From Mytilus trossulus (taxonomy: Eukaryota > Mollusca > Bivalvia > Mytilida > Mytilidae), in contig NC_086374.1 in assembly GCF_036588685.1 (NCBI RefSeq), positions 73,840,457 to 73,904,456 of the forward strand: a stretch of DNA of 64,000 nucleotides. Reading direction: 5' to 3'. Under the pieces are notes generated by a model. It saw only the letters and a program-made list of their open reading frames with translations, was not told where the DNA came from and searched no databases. Within the stretch, counting starts at the first letter, position 1. Each line of letters starts with the position of its first letter. The position numbers were made by a program, and so were the translations under genes. Shown here piece by piece: positions 11,466 through 23,400 of this stretch.

Positions 11466-14400
11466 ATGCCGAGACCGGATATCAGAAATTCTGTGGTTAT
11501 GTCTGCGTGGACACAACAGGAGCAGATAGATGAACTTCGTGGAAAACTACATCTAAAAGGTAAATTTGATCCTTCGTCAAGAGGTATACAAGTATTTCAA
11601 ATATAAAAGAAGAAAATCTGTGGAAGTTTTTCGAGTCAATTTCTTTGAAATCTAACATCAACATCTTTTGCGTTTAAAATACAAACTTAAAGTCTAATTA
11701 TAATGTACTTTTCATTTCAGAGAGAGATGCGCGTGCGTTTTTCGAAAGCTCAGAAGAGAAGAAAATTAAAAATGAGCGATTAATTGCGTCACTAAGAGCA
11801 GAAAATAAGAAAAAGCGTGTAACTCTTGCAAAGAGTATAAATGTAAGTTAGAATTAATGAAAGCAAGATTCAAAACTATCAGCATTAGAGAAATTGTTAA
11901 ACACCAAATAAAACATACCCATGTTTGTTTGTTTTTTTAAATAGAAAGATTCAAAAACAGGGGGGAAATGCGCAACCTGGCTGGATTTCCTTCCAAATTC
12001 TCAGACTACCCCCCTATTTTATTAAATGATACCTACTTAACGATGATAAGGATAAAGCAAATGCATTTAATCGTTATTTTTGTGATCCCCTGGCTCTGTT
12101 GTTCAATAAGTCACTTTAATTATAATTATGCATTCATCCGTATGAATGGAAAATAGCAAATGTAATACGAGTTTTCAAGAGTGGTTCTCGAGAAATTTTA
12201 TCAAACTATAGACCAATCTCTCTGTTATCTATTATTGGTAAAACGATGGAAAAATGTGTTTTTAAATATTTATTAAATTTTCTTTCTTGTTATAAAATAA
12301 TAACAAACTTGCAATCAGGTTTTATGCCTGGAGATAGTACTGTTAATCAACTTATTTACATTATAAACGATATCGCTAAAGCCCTTGCTTTTTGAAAGGA
12401 AATAAGAGTTGTGTTTTGCGATATCAGTAAAGCGTTTGACTGGGTCTGGCATGAAGGCCTCTTTCATAAACTAGAAAAATATGGAATTTTTAGCCATGGC
12501 GGCCATCTTGGTTGGTTGGCCGGGTCACCGGACACATTCGTTAAACTAGATATCCAAATGATGATTGTGGCCAAGTCTGGATAAATTTGGCCTAGTAGTT
12601 TCAGAGGAGAAGATTTTTTTTAAAGTTAACGACGACGGACGACAGACGACGGACGCCAAGTGATGAGATGGCCAGGTGAGCTAAAAATTAAAAAAAAAAA
12701 TCTCTTCAATCTTGTAAATATCTCTGGCAAATTTTAAACAAAGTATGTAAAACATTTATAATGCTTAGATCAGTATCTCAAAAAGCTTACAGTCCATATA
12801 CACATATATAAACTATGCACACAACATGAAAAACAAATGCAATTCGCAATAGTCGCAATTCAAGTACATGTACATGTAACTCACTCAAACAGATTGTACG
12901 ACATATCACTAAAAAATCGCTATATACACGAGAGAAAGTCATGAATAGAAAATGTAATTGAAATAGGAATAGGTTGTCAGGTAGTTCAAGAATTATAAAT
13001 TTAAGTCGATCAAATTAATAAAAATTATGAACTATTCAGATAAATGATTAGAAGAATGACCATACGAATAAAGTATTCTGAAAGAAAAACATTTCAATAG
13101 TAGAAATTATACATTACAAGCAAGAGAAATTGAAATGGACTAGCTAGGTCAAATGTTAAATTCACTAAACCAATGAGACAAAACATGTATCATTATCGTG
13201 CATGCTGATTAACTGGACCAACATTAAGAAATAGTAAATGAAAACAAATAAAAGATAATTGAATATCAATTATGCATGTTTAGAATAAATTTCTTACTAT
13301 AACTACATGAAAATAAACAAACGAAAAAAATAATAGTATAATATATCAAGCTGAATGACAATATAGACCAATCGTTCTTAATAAATGTTAGTGAATGTTT
13401 CTCATTAGACTTTTGTTTGTGTATCTTTTTTTGCCATTGGTAGTACTTTTTGGTGCTATAGAAATAGTCAAGCGCGAGTGGCAAGTTGTAACAACGGAAA
13501 CTATACATATGTGTTTGCAGGGCGATGAAAAAGTTATCCACTCTGTGTTCCAAAATCGGAAAGAAGAACTTCTATCGATGCAGCGATATACCGTCGATGT
13601 AAGTTAAACTATATAACCGTAAAACAAGAAGGAAATAAACCCCAACCAAACTAGCAAGGATATATAAGCTGATATATTGGAGAATTGTGTACTACCACTA
13701 TACCAGTAGTACAACTTGAAAGTAATGAAGTTAAAATGTGTTTGAAATAATGGACGCTTGTCGAATCAATATTTAAAAAAATGAAGTCCATAGTATAATT
13801 TTTTTAATAAAAATTCCATTTTACGTAATAAAATTGAGAATGGAAATGGTGAATGTGTCAAAGAGACAACAACCTGACCGTAGAAAAAAAAACAACAGCA
13901 GAAGGTCACCAACAGGTCTTCAATGTAGCGAGAAATTCCCGCCCCGGAGGCGTCCTTCAGTTGGCCCCTATACAAATATATACTAGTTCAGTGATAATCT
14001 TACGTAATGTATGTTAAATTACTTTTTTATTTATTCCCCTTTTCCTTTATTTTTTTTCATATTATAACATTTTTTTTCAAATGATCTCAACAAAACTAAT
14101 GTAGAGTATTACAGAAAAAATACAAACAGAGAAACCCCAATAAGGTTTTTAGTACAATAATTTAGTCGTCTATGTGGTTTTCCAGGGTGCTGTAAAAACA
14201 ATGGACCAGAAAGTGTGTGAGGCCAGTAAACGCCGTAATACTATCAAACATGAGGCTGACATCAAAAGAGATCGGCTAAAGGAACTACAATCAACTCTCA
14301 GACAGATGAGGCTTGTAAATACACAAGAGTTTGATCTAGAAAGAAAACAGGTGAATTAAGCTTAGTAAAAATTACCAGTGCTCGTGATTACCAAATCTAA

Positions 14401-17400
14401 AATAAGGGAATACTGATATATGATTTATCATATATGAGACAGCAATCTATCAAGTAGAACACAATGGGCAAAGCATGAGACTTATATCTCCTTTAGTTCT
14501 CAATTGCGGTCAAATTTCAGCAGTGAGATTGAAAACGATTTTGATCAATACAAAAAATAGAATGCTTTCACTTTAGTTTCAAGAGCAGAGATCAAGTTAA
14601 ATAGTCGGAGTCTTTTTTTATATATATAATTTCCTAAACCATAAATAAGTGTTTGACGTTCAGTACCAAATATTTTATGCGTAGTCGAGACGATTACAAA
14701 TTAACAATAAATCCAATAGGCAGGTTTTGTAAAGTTGTTAGAAGAGACTAGAAAAAAAAACACCATTCTTACATACGTGAATCTCGACATTCTTAATTTT
14801 GTCGAGCCTGCGAATTTTGTCGCAGAAAACTCGACATAGAAATAGTTATACGGAGGCGGCGATGGCGGTGTTAACTGACTTCGTATAAGTTTTATATTTT
14901 AGAAGGTTGAAGACCTTGGTGCTTCATACTTTGTATGTAGATGCCTTATGTTACGAAGTTTCTGTCTGTCACATGTCCATTGTCCTTGACCTCATTTTTA
15001 TGGTTTAGTGACTACTTGAAAAAAAGTTAAGAGTTTTTGTAATTGTAATTTCTCTCTTATTATGAATAATATGATAACTATATTAGGTATAGCGCCTGTT
15101 GCCAAATCCATAGTATATAGTATATCATTTTTATTCTGGTATCACCTAAGTTGAACAAAGGTATACAGAAAAACATATTAATTTACATTACATTGCATTG
15201 TACATTTGTTGAGGAAGCATATAGGCTGAGTTATTTTACAACGGTATGATCAGTATAGCCGACAGGTTAACATCAGAGACAATCCAGTTTGTCATTTATA
15301 ATTCTAATCAATTGGCCCATTTTTTGAAGTTTAGATTTCTGTTTTTGGTGCATAATACATTAAATTTTTAAGCAAAAGGTCTAGTATATTTGGCGTATGA
15401 AAGGATTGTATGGTGAACATGTCCAACTGGCAGATGTCATCTGACCTTGAACTCATTTTCATGGTTCAGAGGTTATAGTTAAATTTTGTGTTTGGTCTGT
15501 TTTTTTCTAATACTATATACTGTGCAATAGGTATACTATATTTGGTGTATTGAATTATTGTGTGGCATGTCTAGCTGACAGGTTTCATCTAATCTTGACC
15601 TCATTTTTCATGGTTCAGTGGTCAAAGTTAAGTTTGGGTTTGTTTTTCTTCTTATACTATATGCAATAGGTAAACTATAGTTGGTATATGGAAATATTGT
15701 TTTGAACTTAACCTTATTTTCATGGTTCATTACTCAGTGTAATTAAGTATTTGTGTTTTGGTCTGATTTTCTTAAACTATAAGCAATAGGTCAACTATAT
15801 TTGTTGTATGGAAGGATTGCAAGTTGTAAATGTCTGCCTGGTATGGTCCAACTTTTGGTTCAATGGTTTATTGGTCAATGTATAGTTTTCTTGGTTAAGT
15901 CTGTTTCTTAGAAACTTTAAGCAATGGGCCAACTATATTTAGTGTAATGCATGATTGTAAGGTGTACATGTATTTCTTGTTTGGTATATATGACCTTGAC
16001 TTCATTTTCCTTGGATTATGTTAAGTTTATGTGATAGTTGTAGTAAAGCTTTATATTTAGGACTATCAACATAATATCAATAGTTAGTAAAGAAGGCGAG
16101 ACATTTAAGTGTGTGCTGACTCTTGTTTTACTACATATGAAACTTTTTATTTTTATTTTTGTTTATTGTTCAAAAACAATTTTCTGAATTTGTCATTGCC
16201 ACTCCAGGTTATCAGACGATTACAGAATGAGATGGATAAAGCTGGTATAAAATATGAGGCTGCCAGAAACATAACAAGGCGGTACGAGGAAATAATGACG
16301 CACATGCAAGAGGTAAAACGTTATTCTAAGCATTGATTGTACAAATAGGGAGATACTGTATGATTTCCACGTATTAAGCAAAATTCAAATGGAGTGGCTT
16401 TAAGAAAGGACGACCGTCAACAGTGAAAAAACAAAACAATACCGTAAAAGTCAGCTTTTATTAAAGGCCCCGACATGACTATTGTAAAAAATTAAACAAG
16501 AAAGCTAACGGCATAATTTATAACAATACAATTTTCGAAAGAAAAAAATATGACAAAACACGCACCAACGATAGCCACTGACTTATAGCTACAGACTACC
16601 GACTTGGGACAAGCACATACAGCATCTGGCCGAGTTAAACATGTGTGTCAGAGTTAACAGTGGTGTAACAGCACAACATAAGAACAAACTGTAGAAATCA
16701 GTTGTAACCTGAAAGCTCGGTACGAAAACAACAAGCATAAAAACAATTACACAAGGAATCCAAACAAAAGAACTCGTGTGAACGGAACCATGTTGGTAAC
16801 GTACATTTTTTTTCAAAGTCAGCGCTGGAATGCAAAATCTAGCGCTATAGATCTAAAATCAAGCGCTGTATATGTCAAGTCCATCACTGTAAATGTACAG
16901 TCCTGCGCTAAATATTTTAACTCCAGCGCTGCAAATAAAAAGTCAAACGCTGTAGATATATTCAAAATCTAGCATTGAAGATGTAATGTCGCGCTGATAT
17001 TAAGTCCATCACAGTGCTGTAGATTTAAAATTTAAAAAAAATGTAAAATCCAGCGCTGTTCATCTGAAAAATCAGCGCTGTAGAAGGGATGTGCGGCGCT
17101 TTGGATGATAAGCAAATAATCAATTGCAAACCGATGGCTAACGTTATATTTTACTTTACGTTTAGGAATGTAGATTGTATCCGGCGAGACTAAATGTACT
17201 AGAAGAGATCTTTCGTGATGCTAGTACAGAATTAGATGTACTCAAACTCATGAACGAGAAGGCGGTTAAAAGTAGTGATGACACAAGAGTAAGTTATGTA
17301 TATTAGTAATGTAAAATAACTAATTTCCACTTGATAACAATATAAATGAACGTGGAGTATAGTTCCAGCATTCACAACCAATCCCAAATGTGTGCGTTAA

Positions 17401-20400
17401 ACTACATTCCAACGTACGATCAATTCATCAGCTCAAGTTGTTGAGGTAAATGTCTCTGTTTTGATGATGAAAGTTGCATGAGGTGTTGTAAAGTTCTAAA
17501 ATTGGCACCAGCTTTTAGCATGACATATTGAACCGTAAAATATGCTCAAAGGCACAACACAGTAATATGTAGAAATGTACACCAATCCAAGGAATAGTTT
17601 TATATGTAGTTGGGGTTCATAAATACCGACTTATACACGAAATCTATCTCCTGTTTTGTTGCATCGAAATAGTGGTTATTGCAAAGCATTGGTGACATAC
17701 TTGTTTCACCAGGATGAGATCGTAAATTGAATGCTCAGTCGTGAAAAAACAGACTTGAAGTTGATTTAAACTTTGGTTAATAATAGACTCCCTTTAATTG
17801 TATATCTAACATTTTACAGAGAGATTTAATGAAAATGGAGAGAGAAATGTATCAAGCGAGGAGAGCTCGAGATCAACAGCTCACTGTGACCAAAAAGGAA
17901 GTAGAACGACGTAAGGAGCCCACTGACAGGCAAGAAAGGAGGGTGAGTATAATAATCTGGTCGACAATTATTAGAATAAAATGTTTTAATCTTTTGGAGC
18001 ATCCGAGTGACATCAGGATCTAACTAGGAGTTTGTTAAAGTCTATCTTTAATGGTGCGTTCTTGTTTTATTTTTGTCCAATGTTATTTTTTTTCTGTAAG
18101 ATTTGATTATTGCCCGTCACTTTAAAGGATCTCTACGACCAATAATACATTTACAGGAACAAGCCTTGTAATTATCAAGACATCACAATGTTTAAATGAA
18201 TTAAAAAAAATGGAATGTTGAAAAATTATGCCAAAAAAAATAACTACTACAAAGCAGATTTAATCAATTAAATGAAAAAATTAAACGAATGAAACAAACG
18301 ATACGACGTAGACAATTGCTTAATGTAAGCACAGGATTGGTGAGAGTATAAATATATTTTTTACCACAATTTATTTTTACAGGCAAAGGTTGCTTACGTC
18401 ACAGACACTGCAGGTGGTAAGTTTTGTATTTATGTTTTTCATAAATATTTCCTGTTGTTAATTTATTTTGAGGGTTTAATGTCGACTGTAGTCCAATTTT
18501 TACAAGACAAACTTTTGTAGTGTCCTTTGCAAATCATAAACATCCTAGATCTTTGAAATTCCTTTGGATGAAAACCATGGTAATCAGAGAGACAATTGTT
18601 GCTTCTGATTGGTCCGTTTTAAAATGTTTTCTCCGCTGAAACTTTGCGATAAAACCCATTTTGTAATGGCGATTAAGCGACATCAATTTGAATGTAGAGT
18701 GATTAAATTGATGAACTTGTAAAGCAGTTAATGCTTTTTAAAAGTAGTTTGATGCGAAATAGGCATGGAATACATGTTTTAACATAAACACATCAACACA
18801 CGAACAACTTGGCATGTACATGTATCTGTCAAAATACATTGTTGAATGATGACAATTTAGTAATTTTTAGAAGTTAAGGTTCTATTTAGATTTGATAATG
18901 GTAATTTGATGCAAAGAGGATACGAACATCATAAATAAATCAAAACGTGACCTTTTTTAATATGTTTGTCAGAATTGTTGTATATTTTATACCTTTAACC
19001 TCGTGATAATTAATCCGAATTTGCAAAAATTAGAAGACTTGTCTGTCTGTTAACAAGGAAAAGGAAGAAATAATGAAATGGGCCTGTTGGAAATTCAAAT
19101 ATATTTAAAAACGGTATCAATAATTAACTAATTCTTAGTCGAAAAGATTCCTAATGGACAGAAAATTTCGAGGAATTAGCCAAAAAAATACCATAATTTG
19201 AATGACTAAATAAGAAAGAAAAAAAACACCAGTAAAAAAACACTTAACAATATTATAACAAAATAAAATAAGGAAAAACAACTTTAAAAATGAACAACAT
19301 AAACCCAACCAAAAACTGAAAATGATCTCATGTGCTTCGGAATGATAAGGAGATTATGCTACATGCTATTGACGCCCGTCGTGTTTCCGTAAGAATTAAC
19401 TCGGCGATGAGTCGCTAACGGTCGTGTCACAATTGAGGAAAACAAGGAATTGGTGGATGCCCTGGCGATTGGAACATATATTGATAAAGGAAGATGTGGT
19501 GTGAGTGCCAATGACAATGAGACAACTCTCCATCCAAATAACAATTTAAAAAAGTAAACCATTATAGGTCAATGTACGGTCTTCAACACGGAGCCTTTGG
19601 CTCACACCGAACAGCAAGCTATAAAGGGCCCAAAAATTACTAGTGTAAAACCATTCAAACGGGGAAAACAATGGTCTAATCTATATAGCGAAACGAGAAA
19701 CACGTATAAATTACATAAACAAACGACAACTACTGTACATCAGATTTCTGACTTACATTGACTTGGGACAGGTGCAAACATTTGCGGCGGGATTAAACGT
19801 TTTAATGCCGTACCAAACCTTCTCCCTTTTACTGAAACAATAGCATAAAATCACAACATACAAAAAAACGATAAGATATCAATTGGCAGGCTTAACTCAA
19901 TAAAAAAACGTCAATTAATACACTATGAACGATTAAATTTGATTTCCGATATCTGAATGCAAATGACAATATGTACAGATATTTCTCTATAACGGTTAAC
20001 TGAATCAAATTGGCGTCCTTAAAGCATTTTCAACCGAATTAATTAAATTTTAACGGTTAAATGTCTTCCTTGTGAATGTAACATAGGTCCCAGGAATAAA
20101 CTGGAAAATTTGGACAACTGCAAACTTTAATAAATTAACTTTATATTATATTTTAACTATATTCCTAATGCGCCTCCAATTGAGGAAAAGGTTGTGAAAA
20201 CAAAAGTCTGGGTGTAGTGATATTTGACATGTTTCTTTTTTAACAAGTGACTAAGCTTAACTATTTGTGTTGATTTGGAAAGTAGAGGACCATAGAATAA
20301 ATGTGTAAACTATGGAGTTTTTAAATGTATTCAAAGTATTCAATTTTCAAAGAACTTATTGTGAAAAGAAAGATTTTTAAGAGCGCCGCGTCACGGAAGG

Positions 20401-23400
20401 ATTTTTTGCGTAGTCTTATTTACGGGAAAATGAATCACACTTCGTACCACAAACATTTAACCACAAAGTGAAAATATCTCAACTTCAAAACGAGCCATCA
20501 TAAATATCACAAGTTTACGATATGGTACAAGCTACAGAAGAAAACTTTACTATTATAGCCTATGGAGAAACAATTGCTTATATTGGGCAATTTGTTTAAC
20601 ATGGTTAATGATATATTAAGATGACAATTTGTTTAACCGTCTATCTATTAACCTTTTACATTTCTATGACGATACACTAATTGTACAATGTGTGTCGTAT
20701 TGCAAACCACTTTGACAATAACAAGTTAATCATTTGGACATTGATCCTTTTCCAATATTGATCGCTTTTAATTTAATAAATATACTTGGATGGAGAAGTT
20801 ATCAGACTTTCATTTCTCATAGCAATTTCTTTCAAATTTTCGATAAGCTATAATGTTTAAACATTTTAACATTTGTATCGTTCTATATTTCTATGATAAA
20901 GTGCTTGTGCATAATTAATCGGACTTAGCCTTCTCGAAATCCCATCTAGTTGGTGAGTAGGGGGGCTTATATATTTAATAAATTAACATGCAGTTTTATT
21001 GTAAATATGTACATGTATGTTTTTACAGTGTCTCATAAGTCAACTGTTTGGCTGGACATTGATTGAATTTTATGATATTACTTGAATTTATTTGTATATA
21101 TGTACTGTATCAATCAATGTGTGACACTCAAATAAAATATTTAGAGATTAATACATGGCCTTTTCCATATCGGCCCGGGTATCATCCCGAGACGTAGTCG
21201 AGGTGCTGATACGGGTCGAGGGATGATACCCGGACGGATATGGAAAAGGCCATGTATTAATATCTTTATCATACGCTTCCGTAAATACAGAATATTAACA
21301 CCGGAAGCTGATATACATTTTCTTCCCGGGCCGATACGGCCATATCAGCCTGGGTAGTGACGTCCTTGAGCTGATACGGGGTTATCAGACCGGGTGTGCA
21401 AATACGGTTTTTTTCTACAGGTCGTTACACATATATGTAAAAAGCACTGTATTAGGCATGAAGTATATGATAAATATTTATAATTTATTTATTTATATAC
21501 TTACAGAAGGGGCACTTGCGCTTGTTGGTTATTGAATAAATTAATAAATAAATAAGTATAAGCTGTGTCTACCTGAGTTTACCTGGCAAATATATGAGCG
21601 CAAACGTAACCAAAACGGCTGCGCGCAAATGTAATGGTAATGAGAGCAAACGTAATGCAACGGTTATTATTGGTGCTTTACTTTCGGTCAATAATATTAA
21701 AAAAAAACATTTCGAAAGCATAATTGAACTTATTCCCGCTAACATGTTTAACCCCGCCACATTATTTATGTACAAATGTATGTGCCTGTATTCACTGGTT
21801 TTCGTTTGCTTATGTGTAAGTTACATATTTGTTTTGCGTTCATTTGTTTTGTAAAATAAGGCCGTTAGTTTTCTCGTTTGATTGTTTTACATTGTCTTAT
21901 CAGGGCCTTTTATAGCTGACTATGCGGTATGGGCTTGCTCATTGTTGAAGGCCGTATGGTGACCTACAGTTGTTATGCCGTCCAAAACGACATTCATACC
22001 CATTGCCCGAATAAAAAGTAAATTTGAACTTGTAGGTCTGTTAATAGGACCATTTCAAAATTTAAATGTCACTTTTTAGACAATTTCTCGTGGGGTAACT
22101 GATTTTGTAGGAGTTCAACTCCACGTACAACAGTAAATGATACATGTTAAGGTTAAAGTATTCACCACAGCATAGCATTCTCCGATTTTCAATATTTTGA
22201 TCTGTTAAATAGGAAACTTGCGATTTAGAAATGCACATACCTTTTGAAGCGGTGACAATTACTCCACTCAAGCACAACCGGACGATCCTCTCACGGTTTT
22301 CATTGCAGAACCAAATGTTCTGCGTGTGTAGATTACCAGCCGTTATATATTGATATTGATTAGCCGTATATTTTTCTGATAGATACAAAGGCAATGAAAT
22401 TACAACAAGAAAAGGAAGACCGCCAGGAAAAGATACTAACCTTAGAAGATGCATTTGAAAGGATAAAGTCAGCCATCCACGTGTCCAATATGGATGTGAG
22501 TATTTGCAGATTTAATAAACTGATTTCTTCCATATTGATAGAAATATATGGATTTTGAATAATCCTCCCGAAAAAAATTCTAAAATTATTATTGTAAAGT
22601 GGTATGTACAATTGGATTTAGTAAATTATTGTCATTTCATTCATTTTTTTTTTAGAATGGATTAACATTATGACTGTCTTTTGTTTCAAAGAACAAGCAT
22701 TTTATTTGTCGAGAACCTAACAAATATATTAAGCACGAGGAAAGAATTGTCAAAACTTTAAAGTTCTGGAAGGAAAAGGGAGAGGTTAAAAAAATAGCAT
22801 TATCTACTGATAAACCTCTGCAGTATTAGTTCTGCTAAAAGAGAGTCGGATAGCGGTTATTTGAACCGAAGAATAAAATAACTTGTGATATATCAGGATG
22901 AGTAGTAAATACTAGTAATGTACAAGCTTACATATTGTACACGTGCAATAAAAGAGAAATATTTAAAATGTCGATCAAAATAACCCTAATAATGTTTCAC
23001 CATAAAGCTTGTGCTATTACACGTTTTAGTTTGTTCGTCGTGAAAGGTCTAATAAATACATTTTAAAAACTTTGCTTCCTACCTTCAACTACTGCATATC
23101 TTTTAAAGTTGCCATTAGTTTGAGACGTAATTTTCAGGATTTTCAGTATCTTACTTTTAACCATCTTTATCCATTTATCTTTTTAGGACATAGTGTACCG
23201 AGTAACTAATCAAGACAATACACGCCATCGAATCTTACAACAAGAGCAAGAGAATTTAGATGCAAAAGAAAGATTAATGGAAGAAAAAACCTCGTTGCGA
23301 GTCATTTTTGAGGACCTTAAATTTACAAGTCAGCGGCAGATAGCTAAGTAAGCTTTAAGATAAATAAGTTCACCATAAATTATGGAAATTCATGTGTGTT

